From the NCBI GenBank assembly GCA_034190875.2, contig CM067345.1:21987539-22051538 (forward strand): DNA of 64,000 nucleotides. Reading direction: 5' to 3'. Below are positions 37,713 to 52,389 of this stretch, one piece after another. Made by a program: the position numbers and the translations under genes. The notes beneath the pieces are model-generated. The model ran no database searches and was not told where the DNA came from. It saw only the letters and a list, made by a program, of their open reading frames with translations. The stretch comes from Urechis unicinctus. Taxonomy: Eukaryota; Annelida; Polychaeta; Xenopneusta; Urechidae. How positions within the stretch are numbered: the first letter of the stretch is position 1; each line of letters starts with the position of its first letter.

Positions 37713-40700
37713 ACGCCATGTGATATTGCTTTTTATTTGCTGCTTTCAAACAAGCGTTATCGCATGGGACAATGGAAGCCAATCTCAAGTGTGCGATTCG
37801 TCTGAGGCGAGACAATATATCAACGTGCAATAGGCCAAAGTAATGAAAGTTTTGTTTGGTGGTCGTATGCTTTGTGCCATGTAATCTGGTACACAAGTTC
37901 ATGCGCTTTGGGTAGGACAGCTAGACAAATTCAAAGCAATCCAGCAGCGTTATATGTATCAAATTCTACATTTGATTGTAGGCGTATACTCTTGAGATAC
38001 GATGATGATGTCGCACCTAATGTTGATTATCATAAGCACAATTTATTTCTTGAACCACCCGTTTTGTATTCTCTTTCTGTTAGGTGACTGTCATGGTGTA
38101 TAAATTATAATAGCGCGTATCATTAATGCGAAGGGGAAGCCTTTATCCATCTTGCGCCCTATAATAAGATTACATTAAGGTTGTATCGTGGCAATTTCCC
38201 TCATAACGAAACAATATCTTGCAATTATTTACCTATAATGAGATGGTTGCATGGCGTTGCCTTCGTAATTCTTCCAATATTCATGTCTTTGCTGATGAAA
38301 TATGCAGCATCCTTTTCTCGCGCGTCAACTATGCTAACGATTGTACATGGCAAAAAAGATAGTAATCAGGCTATATGTAGGCTATTTATCGTGGTAAGAA
38401 CTGGATTGGACGCTCACCGCCATGTATTAACAACTGGTGTTATGCCATTAAGGCGACGTTGCGGTGTCGATCATCACAACATTCGTCTGAGATTATTGTT
38501 ATCCATTGCGCTTTATTGACCTGACATGTTTGTTATCCTTTGCTTACAGGTGAGTGTTCGCTCTGTTCTGTCAAAATATTCATTGCTACGCTATGGGTGA
38601 GTACATATACTGTTATACGTGTTTGAACCCTTATGATAAATGGCTGTGTTATATCATTATAACAAGCATCGATGTGTTACACAGAATGATCCCATTAATC
38701 ATTCCTAATTATTCATATGACATGATGACACAGTCACTTATTACAGTCTGTCTAATTTTCACTTCCCATGTTTTCTCCGTCGTTTTTTCTTTTATTAAGC
38801 GAAGCATACCACTGGCTCTCGGAAGCCATCATATTTATCATGAATAAACATTATGGAGCCATCTTGATTGTTGACATCCAATGCTATTTATGCGTAATAT
38901 CAGCTGACCAAGCCTTTTCGGTCGATGATTATGCAATATCGTACGATAAGTTACTCCACATAAGCGGGTGATCTGTTTGTTTTTTATGCTTCTATGCAAT
39001 TCATTAGGCGTGATAAGTACAATCTGTGAATGTAGATGTTATCATGCAAATGGGAGCTTGGTCAACAGCGCCTCGAGCTTATAAGATATCACGTTATAAA
39101 TGAAAGCCATAGGGATGTTAAAGAAATGCGGGTATTATCCCAAAAGCTTGAACTTTATTGCTTATGCTTAATATTTGGCTTCCATACCGAAATTATATTC
39201 GGGTTAAGACAGCTCCGCTGTTATATCTGTATGGTCAGACTACTGTACTTTTATATTATGTACGGTACAGCTGTTCTGCTTTGCTATTATAGCTGTGACA
39301 CATTGAAAATCATGCGATATAAAGACTGGGTGGTGCTGAATGTGACTGATATTGGAGAGTAAAGATGGAGTGCCTTGTGCTCATTTAACAGTGCTGATAA
39401 TGGATACTACCTGCCTTTCTTCTCAAACTGTTATTCAAACCAGCATCTTCTGATGTTCACTTTCTTGTGACTCTCATCAGCTTTATTAATAGCTCGCATC
39501 ACTGCAGCGTTTAGATATTCTCACTTTGGGGAGCTAATGTTTCGCTTGGCTTCAACGAACGTTTCAACATCCTTTTCCTGGATCGCTAGGATACATATCC
39601 ATTATGATAAGGTTAGACAGCTGTGCTTGTATTCATCCGTGAAGGTGTATCAGCGGACTCCTGTATTTAGGATACCTGTCTGCCAATCAGAAGGTGTTTG
39701 ATTATTTACAATAATGCACCAATCTGTTTATTTACTGCAGTTCAGCTGTGGTACATACAACACACCCCGGTCGTCTAAAACCCGCCACAAACGGGTTAAC
39801 GGACTGACAGAACATCACATGGTAACTCGGCCCACGCTGTGTTAACAGCTAATCCATGTGTCTTTCCCCGTCTCAATGCCTGATTGAAGTAGAGATTTCT
39901 GGTCGTCTATGCTGTTTGGACACCAGGGACGTAAGCTACAATGCCTTGAGGTTTTTTACCGTGTTTATCACTCCTAACTGGTCTATCAGTTGCATTTGGG
40001 CTTCTTGTAAATGATGCTTACGTTTTCTCGTTTTTGTTCTTTGGCTTGCGTCATTTGAGATCTCTCATGATGTATCCAACAATAGCCAACGACGTTCATT
40101 TTGTCACAATGGTTGATACACATCACGCTGTCTGTCGTTGCTACCAAGCTTTGTCAGGTGTTTAGGATCCCATATTTTCACAACGCACATGATTTTCACA
40201 ACAGGACAGATGCCATGCGTGAACATAGTGTCTCTCCAATTCGTTGAAGTTGTACCATTCTTTTGTATCTTCTCGTTCTTCTGGTATTGAAAACAGACAA
40301 ATGTCTTAAGTTTGAACAAAAGGTATGTTATATTTTTCTGGGCAGCATCGAAACAGAGCAGGCATCGATGGACCATTCAGGATAAATCGGTCGTCATAAG
40401 GAATGACTGCATTGCATTCTGGGACACAAAGGAGTCGTTCCCCCACAGCTGTTTGCAAGCGATTGCCATTCTATATTCGGCCCATTGATGTGCTTTATTC
40501 CCTAATCGTGAGAGGCTCTGCAAAGTTTCGAGTGGGGGAATAATACGTAAAAACTGAATATTTCCGATTTGGAATGGTGTACAGTAATGAGAGAGGCTCC
40601 CCAACAATTCTGTTAGTTCAGGTCTTGCTTTCATCTTGTTGCAAAGGAAAGGTATTGTGTTAGGTAAATGCTTAATGGTGATTTATCTTGCTTTATCTGT

Positions 40701-41456
40701 GGTATTGCCTGTCTGTACCATATGCTGCACCAGCCCATAAATCACACCCCTGATGTTCAACATGTTCTTCCCACTCAATGTTAGAATTCATTATAGCGTA
40801 TGTGTGTCTGGCATCGCGTAGTGAACCGCTATAATATTTGCTGAGATACAGTGGACTTCATTTGGATGTAACACAGTCCCTTTCTTTTCTTCATATGCGT
40901 TTAAATCAGTCCGGTAAAGGAATGAATACAGCCCTTGTCCTTACCAAATTCTATCGTTTTACACACCTTACGATGTATCGCATTGTGCATCTAAATCGTC
41001 CACGGTATAATCATCTCGTTTGCCTCATGAAGAGCTTTTGTGTTGGCTTTTGTTTAAGAGATTTCATTCAGTTGCTTATCGCTAGAGCTAAGCTCTCAGA
41101 TAAGTCATTCAGCCGCGTCAGTGTGTAACTCAGTCACAGCGGACCCATCCTGCATATCTTTCCCATTAGCAGTATGATTCATATTGAACACCGACGATGT
41201 CCAGTATCATATTTTCTAAATCCCCTAAGGAACTGATATTTTATCCATTTCGGTATTACTTTTCGTGGAATGAATTAGCTGTGTAGGTAACAATTGATAT
41301 ATGTAGTAGTCAACAGCTAATAGACTGTGGTTGTAAGGGTGTGTTGGATCAATAACCCTCTGTGTTTCTAATCCCACACATCGTTACACTCACAACCTGT
41401 AATTGATGTCGAATCTAGTCTTGAGAATGAATATTTGTCGCACTGCGTGTCACAGA

Positions 41457-41944
<488 letters not shown>

Positions 41945-43693
41945 GTGTGCAGTAAGTGCTGTTAAAGCTAGCTAATTCCGGCACGTGCGTAGGTTGGAGG
42001 CGACTTGGGAAATCAAAAAGTCGCATTACCGAATAACCAGAACACGCAAATATAGTAAGAGATCAAAGAACAACATAAGCTTAATTGTAGGAGGAGCGAA
42101 GATGCTTGCATGAGCTGTGGGTGTCATACTACTTGACGTGTTATGAGTGGCTTGTTTCATGGAATATAGACATTGATTTGCAACATCTCCTTGAATTTGA
42201 ACCAAGATATGTATTTCATCATTCAGATAACAAGCTCGGAGAACGAAATATGCCCGTGGGACTCTGTCATTGTATTACAGTTGTACGCATGAGCAGCACA
42301 CCCCCCTCATCTGGGTCCGGCTAATATGTAACCATGACAAAAGTTTTAGTACATAACACCCATACAAGGATCATTAGCCTTCTGAGTTTCCAATCGATTC
42401 GCTGATATTTAACAATTAGTCCTGACCATATACGGTCTCGTGCTGTTTGAGTGCAGCCTGCATTGTTTGCCGCTGATATTAGCTTTAGTCCAAATAGGTT
42501 AATTGGTAAATGGCGGCTTTGCTGTTTTCGTGGTTTCTGCTTCTGATGTTTGCTTACCTTGATATAAAAAGCAGAAATGTGTAGAATGAGTTTTAATGGC
42601 AGTTACGCCTCTTGTAAAACGTTCCTAATTCGGTTGTTCATTGGTACGGCAATTCGTCCACCAAATCGGACTGTTCCTCTCAAGGATGACGGTAATGTTC
42701 ATTTGAATCTATCATCCAGACAACTGCTGAAATGTACCAGAAAATGTTCCCCCAGAGGATCCCCCTATTGGTATATACGTCTTTGTGACATGATCAATTA
42801 ACAATGTTCTTAATAGTGGAGCTCGTCAATTCACAATTATGCTGCTGCGGTCCTCAGAAATCGGAAAAACATAGCGCCATGAATTATATACTGTTAGTCT
42901 ATCGTATTTTTGGCTACCCAAATATTCCTAGCAAAAACAATCTCTTTTGATTTGCGTCAGCGTAGTATAATGTTCTAGCATTTTCTTCCCGTCTTTGACT
43001 ATTCAGATGAGATGACACTAGGGTTAAGGTTAGACCGTGGGAGACACTCTTACGTCAACTGTCACAGTCTAATCTTGCTGTTTATAAAATCGTGTTTGCG
43101 GTACCTAACCTATTCAAAGGATTTCATGCTTCTCTATTAAACCTGAAAGCGGGTGTATCTTCTGCTCTTGACCAAAAACAAACCATGCAATAGGTTTAGC
43201 ATATGTGGTCTATTGTTTAAAGGGAATATATATTTAGCTTATATATAAAATGATATATCAATTGTTTCATTTACTTATTGATGAAGCCGTTATCCGTTGG
43301 ACCAATCTAACGTGCAGCAATAACAGATGATAACAGGTCATGTGCCTGCCATCGCAATGCACAGCGATTACCCCTGGCGCGATAAACATTCTGATATGGA
43401 ATTATACACATTATGACGAGAAATAATTCTTTCAACGATACAAGTGCATGGCTAAGTAGAGATGCTAAATAAAAAGATCAGGCGCTCAGGTACATCCAGC
43501 CACAGGCGTCTCTTGTTTGTCAACTGAATATGGGAAATAATGAGTAGAAGCCGAGGCTGTCGTATACCAATGGATCGAAGTGTTACGCAATGATTCCATT
43601 GTCCTTTGGTGGAACATACAATAACATAAAATTTCGACTATGTACCTTAATTGACGGCTGTCAGCACGTTAACAACTTACTCGATGAACCAAT

Positions 43694-43901
43694 GTCAAAT
43701 GCCGCCTCCCTGTAATGCTACAGGCGTCAGATGTTAACCTCACATAGTGACATTTGAAGAACACAATCATCCTGTCAGCCACAAACGGAGTCGGCCAAGT
43801 CATCCATTTAGTGAGTCAAATGACCGGACGTCCAGGGCAACGTTCCCAATCTATGTAACACCAGCTTTCGTGACATCAACGCGGTAAAAGGGCAGTCCAT
43901 A
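43694..43901. repeat. Near-identical tract, C3 side
   Basis: Partner of 37505-37712; described there. Confidence 0.88.
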
Positions 43902-46900
43902 TTAGTCACTAAACATTGCTTACAACAACAATATGTGTCTCATCAAATCCTTGCCTTTTTTTAACTGTTTTACTTTCGTCATACATTTCATATAATTCGA
44001 TAAAGATAAGGACTTTCACGTCCATATTGATATCAGGTAAGGATGACAATATGTTTCTGAGCTTGCTTTGTATTTGCGGTGTATGTAACCAGCTGCTGGC
44101 AAACAAACGTTATCACGCAGGACAATGGAAGCCAATCTCAAGAGCGAGATTCATCTGAGGCGGGACAATATATCAACGTGCAATAAGTCAAAGTAATTAA
44201 AGTTTTGTTGGAAAGTCGTATGCTTCGTGCCAATATCATCTGATACACGAGTGTATGGGACAAGTGCGCACTGCATAGAACAGAAAGACAATTTCAAAGA
44301 TAGCAGTCCAGAAGCGTTATATGTTGTAATTTCTCCCATTGATTGTAGGCGTATATGTTTGAGATGCCTTGATGAAGTCTCATGTGATATGAACTATCAT
44401 ATTGATACGGTTTATCATCCGTTCTGGCTTCTAATTTCGCCAGGTGCGAGATATGGTGGATGATATATTATACCGTGTATCATTAATGTAAAGCGGAAGT
44501 CATTATCCACCTTGCGCACTTCATTATTCATGTATCATGGTAATTATCACCATAAAAAGAATTATCTGGCCATGAAGGGCCGATAATTGGATAGTTGTAT
44601 GGTGTAATTCTTACAATATTCATGTCTTGGATGATGAAATATCTGGTGTCCTTTTCCCGTGTAATAACTATGCTGTCCAATAGAGATCGTAAAATAGCAA
44701 GCTATACGTAAGCAATATTTCTTGGTGAAAACTGTGGCTGATCGTTTTGCATTTCGGCTTGTTTATGTTATACTGATCCGATATCTGTCTGCTGGTGGGT
44801 TTGTTCGTCTATTTGTTACTATACGACAGCCAAACGGTACATCGTAGTGCACATGTGCAGGTAAAATACAACTATAACGTAACACCACCTATAAAATAGC
44901 ATTCACGTCTTAAGGCCAAAACCCAATTCGTTACCGGAAATCTCAGTATTATTGTAATCCAGATCGATTACCATAAATGGGATATTTTACTGCATATTAT
45001 CTTCATAGAGGCGGAGCTTTGTATTTCCGACTCGCCTGTTACGTGCTTGTGTATTGTAAGGCACTTTGTCCTTTGTCCGTGCATCATGATGAACGAGAGG
45101 GATGACGAAACCGGATGGACCGATCTCCCCTGTCCTATATCGAATGACGTCATCATCTAGCCATACCTGACATTTGCATATCATGCGAATATACTATACG
45201 GATTGCTTTCAATCTCTTCTCCTTCACGGGGGGATCGATGATAAATGAATCTGTGGGACAGAAAGTGTATATTTGATTAACAATATGATAAGAGGCAGAC
45301 GAGAGGACATTTGACGACCATTACCCAGGCGCCGTTCCGCTCAATCAATCAAACGAACTCGCCATTGTTGCATGGCTTCTCTGACGACGACGATATAGCC
45401 ACGCCTAACCAATATTCAGGAAGTCACTACGTTATTTATGATACCATGGTCTTGACTACAAAGGTAGCATAGCTCTATGGTTATCAACATTGCTTCTATA
45501 TTATTACCAACTCGGCTACGCTGTTGTGTTGCTGAATATTGAATCTTGTACAACTAACCTTTGCGGTATAATGCTATTATTGCCGAGGTGTTTTCCAAGG
45601 ATATAAACCGAATACTTATCATGTATGCTCTCCGCTTGCATTGTATGATGTATGGTAGCATTTGCGTTTTATGTGTGTCGGTCTTTTGTTTCTTTACAGT
45701 TTATATCGTTGGATGTGTTGGATTTATTTGGTCCTTGTCTGGTCCTGTTGGTCACTTTGGTCAGGAACTATGCTGTTTACTGGGTTCGTGAAGCGAACCG
45801 TTGTAGAACAATGCTGCATGGGCTTCAAAGCATCCAATGATTGCCAGGGATAAGAGTGGCTTTATCGGGAGACGATGCATATATCCTGATATAGCACCTT
45901 GGAGATGCATCTTATTTAGACGCATTTGTTTTGACAGACATCGCGAACATGATAATGCAATATCGTACGATAAGTTAAATCGGAATGTATTATTGCAAGC
46001 TTCTTGTTTCTTAGCCCCAGTTGTTGCGTCGTTTCTGAACCACAGAACAGCCATATAAGCGGGTCTTCTTTTTGTTTTTATGCTGCAATGTAAATCGTTT
46101 GCGCCACAATTCTAACTATAACTATTACCAATCTTTTATTCAAGCTGCCATTCAAGCCAACAACTCGTAATATTCACTGTCTTGACGCTCTTATCAGCTT
46201 TATTGATAGCACGCTATACTATTGTTTAGATGTGCTTACGTTTGGATTCTATAGGGTTTCGCTTGAACATGCGCACGTGCGCAATTTTCAAAGCCCTGTT
46301 CCTTGATGGACTGGATATATCTATCTCATGTGAAGGTTAGACAGCTTGTGTGCTCCCGAGGAGGTGGACACCTGTATTTAAGATGCCTGACTGCCAATCT
46401 GGTGTTTGATTATTTACATTTAGCCACATACCTGTTTATTTACTGCAGCTGAGGTGGGGTACCTAAAACACTCACATTCGCAATCACCTGATATAATAGC
46501 CAAGCACGTGTTAACTGCTAACGCGGCCCACGCTGTGTTCACAGCTTACCCATGTGTCTACCTCATTCTCCATGTCTGTTAGACCGGTGATTTGTGGTGG
46601 TATATGCTGTTTTGACATCAGTGACGCAAGCTGCAATGCCGCGTTTTAAGAACCTTGTCTATAAATTACATTTTGTTTTCCTTGATCAAAGAAGAGATTC
46701 TTGCGAATATTGCTGGTGTTTTCGGTTTTTTATATTTTGCGTGCGTCATTGGAGTGCCATGCTTTCTCTCATGCTGTATCCAACAATAGCCAATGGCGTT
46801 GATGTTGTCACTATGGTTGATCCACATCACGCTGTCTATGGTGTCGACGCAGCCTTACATTGGCGACCGAAAAGGTGTAGAACAATCTTCTGCCAGTGTT

Positions 46901-47169
46901 TATGTGACTGGTTTCGCATATGCAGCTGCTGTAACTCTTTGCGAGACACAATGGACATCATTCGGCATCTAACTCAGCTCATTCATGGTCCTGTCCGTTT
47001 CTTAGGGGCAGGTTTGGTTTAAACACTCTCTTAGATGATTTTATGCGACCTATGTCCCCGCCTGCTTCTGTCACTTTGGCACCTTCCAATGCATCGCATT
47101 GTGTATCTCCAATTCATAGCAGTTGGGTCTTTTGCGGTAGACGCATAATGCCGATAGCAAGCGTCTCAC

Positions 47170-47524
47170 TTACTTCTTTATCCCCTGTGGCAGAATAAGC
47201 CCACTGTTTCCTCTTGTATGTCGCAAAAGGCTACTAGAAGGATCCAGGTAGTTGAGTGTAGCAGTTCTTTTGAGGGCCGTTTCTGCAACACACTACTCTG
47301 GCCCGGAGTTCGCCTAGACGAGAGGCTGGAATGGCCTGGTCCAGTCAATCGGATGCAGTGACTTGCCCTAGGATACTATTTGCATTTTTATCTTTTTCAT
47401 TATCATCGACTTGTATGGTCCTCATTTTTCTGCTTAATCAGGTCAATCTTATCTATTCTCCTTTGTAGGCACCATATAACACATTAGTGTTGGTGTGGCA
47501 TTAAACCCTCAACTCACTCACTCA
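47170..47524 (+). mobile_element. SINE, probably near full length
   Basis: About 350 bases interrupt the match between C3 and C2 (C2 40990-41022 is the unoccupied equivalent). The 5' part contains GTATGTCGCAAAAGGCTACT and AGGATCCAGGTAGTTGAG, close to the CTTGTCGTAAGAGGCGACTA...GGATCGGGTGGT head I recall from abalone SINEs. The 3' part has CACCATATAACACATTAGTG, TTGGTGTGGCATTAAACC and CTCACTCACTCA. A possible imperfect target-site duplication is TTACTTCTT (47170-47178) against TTGCTTCTT (47526-47534). I cannot make out convincing Pol III A and B boxes. Confidence 0.75.
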
Positions 47525-48000
47525 TTTGCTTCTTGAAGAGCTTTTGTGTTGGTGTTTGAATCAGAGATTGTAATCAATTGCTGGTCTCATAAGCAATGAT
47601 AATGAGCACCTGTATTCGTCGCATTGTATCGCACAGATATAATCAGCGGTCTGCACTAGTGAATGTGCAGCTGGCTAATCCCGACACGTGCGTAGGGTGT
47701 AGTTGCAAGGGATACAACTTCAATATTACCGTCAAAAGTAGTTTCTGCTAGCAGAATCGACTTTTGATGATGTCGGACCTTAAGTCACGTGGTATCACAC
47801 TTCACTAAGCGTGTAATTGGGTCTCTCGTTGCTCTTACCTGCATCGTCACCCTGCCTCAATTTGTCTTCCAAATTGACCTATTTTCTCTAGCATTAGAAT
47901 TTAATATCATATATATTCCATCGTCCAGGAAACAAGCTTGTAGACTGACGAGTATTTGCTGGATTGCCCCGTGCTATTCCTTCATTGCAATGCAGCTGTA

Positions 48001-48865
48001 GGAAAGGTCTTTGTGAAATGACCTTGCAGGGCTACACATTGGGAATCTCATGAATTGTTCCTTTCCATAATGCATCTGTTTTCCTCCCAGAGCTGCCAAA
48101 CATGATTGGATCATCACTCAAATGCTGTATTCAACTGCACTGATGCCTACACCGAAATGCCCCTCCTCAAAAGGAATCCTTGAAATCTTAGTCCCTGAAA
48201 CGCCTGTGAAACATGCTTATACTCGTTTGCAAACGTTTGCATAGTAGTGCTCTGTCATCAAGCATTGAGTACAAACTGTGATTCTTGCATTTAATGGACA
48301 CCAAGGATGTTGTTTGTAATAAGCATCAGTGCAAATGGTATTTGTGTATATTTGTGCTCCGGAAATATTTAGCACTTAAACCTAGCCGAGAAGACCGATG
48401 AATTGAGGAGTTAATTACCAAGGATATAATTTTGAACATCTAAGGATTAAGCCCGTGGACATGTTGTAGTGATGAATATATCATATGATGTGTTTGATTT
48501 TGATTCCCTTTAAATATCTTCAACTTAAGTGTAAATAGCTGTGTAGACGTGTTCCGACTCTTGGTGAGTTTTGCTTCACTCTACGTAACTTAAATGCAAC
48601 TCACACGTTATAAAATGCTAGCATTTAGTTGCAGCGATACTGCTATTACTTCTAAACCATTGAATCACAAATAACATTTCCTCTCGCAAGTTTAACCTTG
48701 TTCATTTGTGATTTGGTGGAGCCCGGTGTAATGGCTCTGATACATGGAGCCTAATGCCCTTTCGTGTTGATTTGATTTATATTCTTTACTCCGTGATACT
48801 GAGTTTTGAATGTGCTTACTAATAAATTGTGCTATAAATTATCGCAGTAGTCCGCAGTACAGACG
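48001..48865. other. Non-coding stretch, no recognisable gene
   Basis: No recognisable gene or repeat. It follows the right end of duplication set 3. Confidence 0.5.
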
Positions 48866-49139
48866 GTAGTGTGCGTTGTTCCAGTAGTCCTCACGACCTA
48901 AGTACAGAGGGCGTTAACCCAGTAGTCCTCGTAGTCCACGTGGCCGACTGTAGTGTGCGTTGTTCCAGTAGTCCTCACGACCCAAGTACAGAGGGCGTTA
49001 ACCCAGTAGTCCACGTGGCCGACTGTAGTGTGCGTTTTTCCAGTAGTCCTCATGACCCAAGTACAGAGGGCGTTAACCCAGTAGTCCTCGTAGTCCACGT
49101 GGCCGACTGCAGTGTGCGTTGTCCATGTAGTCCTCGTTA
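48866..49139. repeat. 84/75-bp tandem repeat, about 3.5 units
   Basis: Units begin GTAGTGTGCGTTGTTCCAGT at 48866, 48950 and 49025, with a partial fourth. The first and third are 84 bases; the second lacks a 9-base TCCTCGTAG copy and is 75 bases. Both lengths are multiples of three, so frames stay open on both strands (89 codons plus at 48871-49140, 87 codons minus at 48898-49161). AGTCC / AGTCCTC motifs recur inside the unit. Confidence 0.92.
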
Positions 49140-49483
49140 AACTCATGATCGTGTCAGACAATTCAACCGTTTAGAGGATGTGTATGGGAAGCAAAAAATA
49201 ACTGCAATTTCTGAGAGTCAGTAGTTTTCAAGAGATCATGCGGTGCGCTGCGGTGCTTGGCAACGAAAATAACTCACTCTGTAATACGCAACGTGTTTTG
49301 AACTGGTGTGAAATTACAGTTTTTGTTTCTATTTATTTGGTGAATAACTTTTCATATTTATTTACAAAAATCATTTATCTGATCACATGTCTTACTTATA
49401 TGATTGATATATGATGCAATATTGTTTTCCCCTCGTATAATGTTGTTGGAATGGCTCCGAATATCTCGTCTGATATCGACATT
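49140..49483. other. Short spacer, nothing recognised
   Basis: No gene or repeat seen between the two tandem arrays, apart from a duplicated GCGGTGC-type 8-mer near 49240. Confidence 0.45.
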
Positions 49484-49537
49484 CCGCCACACAGTTAGCA
49501 TCCGCCACACAGTAAGCATCCGCCACACAGTTAGCAC
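49484..49537. repeat. 18-bp tandem repeat, 3 units
   Basis: Three units of CCGCCACACAGTTAGCAT starting at 49484, 49502 and 49520, with one base change in the second. It falls in small minus-strand ORFs, where it reads as a six-residue repeat. Confidence 0.92.
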
Positions 49538-50809
49538 AGACATAATAACATTGAACGTAGCATAGCAGGGGTGAAAACATTGATGATGTCGGTGACGCAG
49601 AGAGGTAGCCAAGCTGGTGCAGTGGAAGGATAAATGGTGGTGTTGTCAGTGCAGCATACCTGTTGATGAGACACCTGTCAGATAACAAGCTGATGATCAC
49701 CTGTTTATTGTTTATCAACTTCCTGTCAATAAACATTGGGTAATGACATACCAGGGGAAGTCAGCTTTTTAAAAAAAACATCACTCTTAGGCTGGTATGT
49801 AAATATTTGACCACCCCGACCGACTGATAGATTTTAGTTGAATGTTACTGCGTGGATGTAAGCTTCACATTAGTCGATCCTCCATGGTGAGATTTCCACT
49901 CTGAGCCTTTAGGTCGATTGTTGTCATCCATCTCCTACTGAAGCTGAACAAGTCCAATATGACGCATATATCATAGCTATGATAGCTTCCCAATGCGAAC
50001 CACCCAAATATATTGGCTCTTTTATGACGGTTGGATGTACTGTCCGTGCTGTTTATTGCCTTGTGTTGATGTTATCAAATCGTGTCAGCAATTGTATCGT
50101 ACATCAAATCAGCACTTGCTGGTTATCATGTCGAGAAGTCTTGTATTATGTAGAAGGGGGTGCTGTGCTTTCATCTGCGCAGTGACGTCAAGAGCTGTGG
50201 CAGATGCCATGTAGTGATATAGTTTAGACGAGGAGGTGGTGGAGCGCTTGGCATTGTTGAATGCATCTTGCTGATATGCTTCTATCCGACAATGCGGACA
50301 CATCCTGTGCTCTTGGTGACGTAGATCTCTTTCTGCCCTGTTGTATTTTGAATGCTTTTTGCTGACACCAGATGTGTCATCGCATTTGTCACCAGGTTGA
50401 TATACTACTCATCTATGCCCAGGTGTGTCAACTCACCTGTAAAATCATGGAGAGTGATTGACTCACCTGTGATCTGTCATCACCCATCGCGTATTGTAAC
50501 GCGTCTGCGGTCTGTTCTAAAGACAGACATCTTCAAGTGGAGGCCTTTAACAAGGGTGCTCTATATCAATCGTGCTCCTTCACCTCTTTCCAAAAAGGCA
50601 TGTACAATGTAAATCACACAGTATGCGAGTAGGAATTGTACGGACTACAGAGGCAACGAAACACATCTCAGTCGCTACACTGAATGGACACAAAAAGATA
50701 AATAATGGAGAGAATAAACGCCCAATAGACCTTTAATTGAATGAGTGAAACCAAGAGTGAAATTGTTCAATGTGGCCTAAAGGACTAGCATAAGCTGTCT
50801 GTGTCGATC
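49538..50809. other. Non-coding stretch upstream of the LINE
   Basis: Open frames up to about 86 codons, none with a recognised domain. It may include decayed 5' sequence of the LINE that follows, which I cannot separate from the background. Confidence 0.45.
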
Positions 50810-50876
50810 AAGAAGAATTAACGAAGGGTTTTATTAAAAGCCCTGCAAAACGTAATTACCAGTAATCTCTCTCTGG

Positions 50877-51114
50877 TGAATTTCGCAGGGAAATCATGGA
50901 GCCTAAAGATCTGGTCCGAAAAAAAGACAATACAATCAAAGTTCTGCAACAGCAAGTCAGTGACCTAGAACTAACGAGTGACGGTCTTGAACATTATTCG
51001 CGACGAAACTCATTCCGAATTTGTGGAGCTGAAGAAAAAGAATATGAAAATACAGTTGACTTCACAATGGATTTATTTAGAAAAGAAGATCGAGTTCATA
51101 GAATTGGGAAGTAA
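50877..51114 (+). pseudogene. LINE ORF1 fragment (coiled coil, LEHYSRRN motif)
   Basis: About 75 codons. An N-terminal coiled-coil stretch (IKVLQQQVSDLE) leads into DGLEHYSRRNSFRICG, then ENTVDF, and ends with VHRIGK before a stop. The series coiled coil, L-E-x-Y-S-R-R-N, E-N-T, H-R-I/V-G-K is the usual layout of ORF1 proteins in CR1/L2-type LINEs, which bind RNA in the retrotransposition particle. The rest of ORF1 is gone: after 51115 the frame is broken, although KFSWSYHISKRK-like residues continue the expected sequence for a short distance. Confidence 0.8.
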
Positions 51115-51589
51115 AGGGACAATGGGGCAAGCAGACCGTTTGTGGTAAAATTTTCATGGTCATATCACATATCAAAGCGCAAAACACCCGACATACCTAT
51201 GTGAATGGAGATCTAACACGGATGGGAACCTCCTATACCACGTTCGATTGTGTGCCACATGATGGAAGAGTGATCCCTGTATGCGGTATGCCTGAACTTG
51301 ATGGCGTAATTACACTGAATAAGTGAAACATTTTAACTCACTCGTATTATTAATTTTCTTTTTTGACATTCTTATATATTGGCTGTCATTGTTTTTGTTG
51401 TACAATGCACATCTTTGCACATTAATATCCATGTTAAAGTTTTATATCGAGCGAAAAATCCTATGAGTATGTTTATTTTTGGTACGTTGATTACTTCATA
51501 TGGTAGGTTATTTTTAAAACGCCAAGATGACCTAGATAACTTAGATCCAGATAGCAATGTTATTAATGATTAATATCAAAATGATTGCA

Positions 51590-52310
<721 letters not shown>

Positions 52311-52389
52311 TGCTTCTAAAATAGAGGACCCCAAAACACGTGTGTTATATGACAGGAGCATACAAATGCAGCCTTTTTCTTGAACCAAC

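Larger units (their letters stand above)
43576..48000 (+). repeat. Segmental duplication set 3, copy C3
   Basis: Third tandem copy, starting at the equivalent of C2 37390, so it lacks the first ~550 bases of the unit. Blocks: 44090-44240 with 37740-37890; 44470-44740 with 38110-38410; 45945-45970 with 38920-38950; 46120-46830 with 39420-40130; 47525-47740 with 41020-42020. It carries a SINE at about 47170-47524 that C2 lacks. The 142-codon plus frame at 46594-47022 is cysteine-rich but has no recognised domain, and C2 has no matching frame. Confidence 0.82.

Noticed and set aside
46594-47022. 142-codon plus ORF in C3
   Set aside because: The homologous C2 segment (39900-40300) has no matching frame, so selection for coding is not supported.
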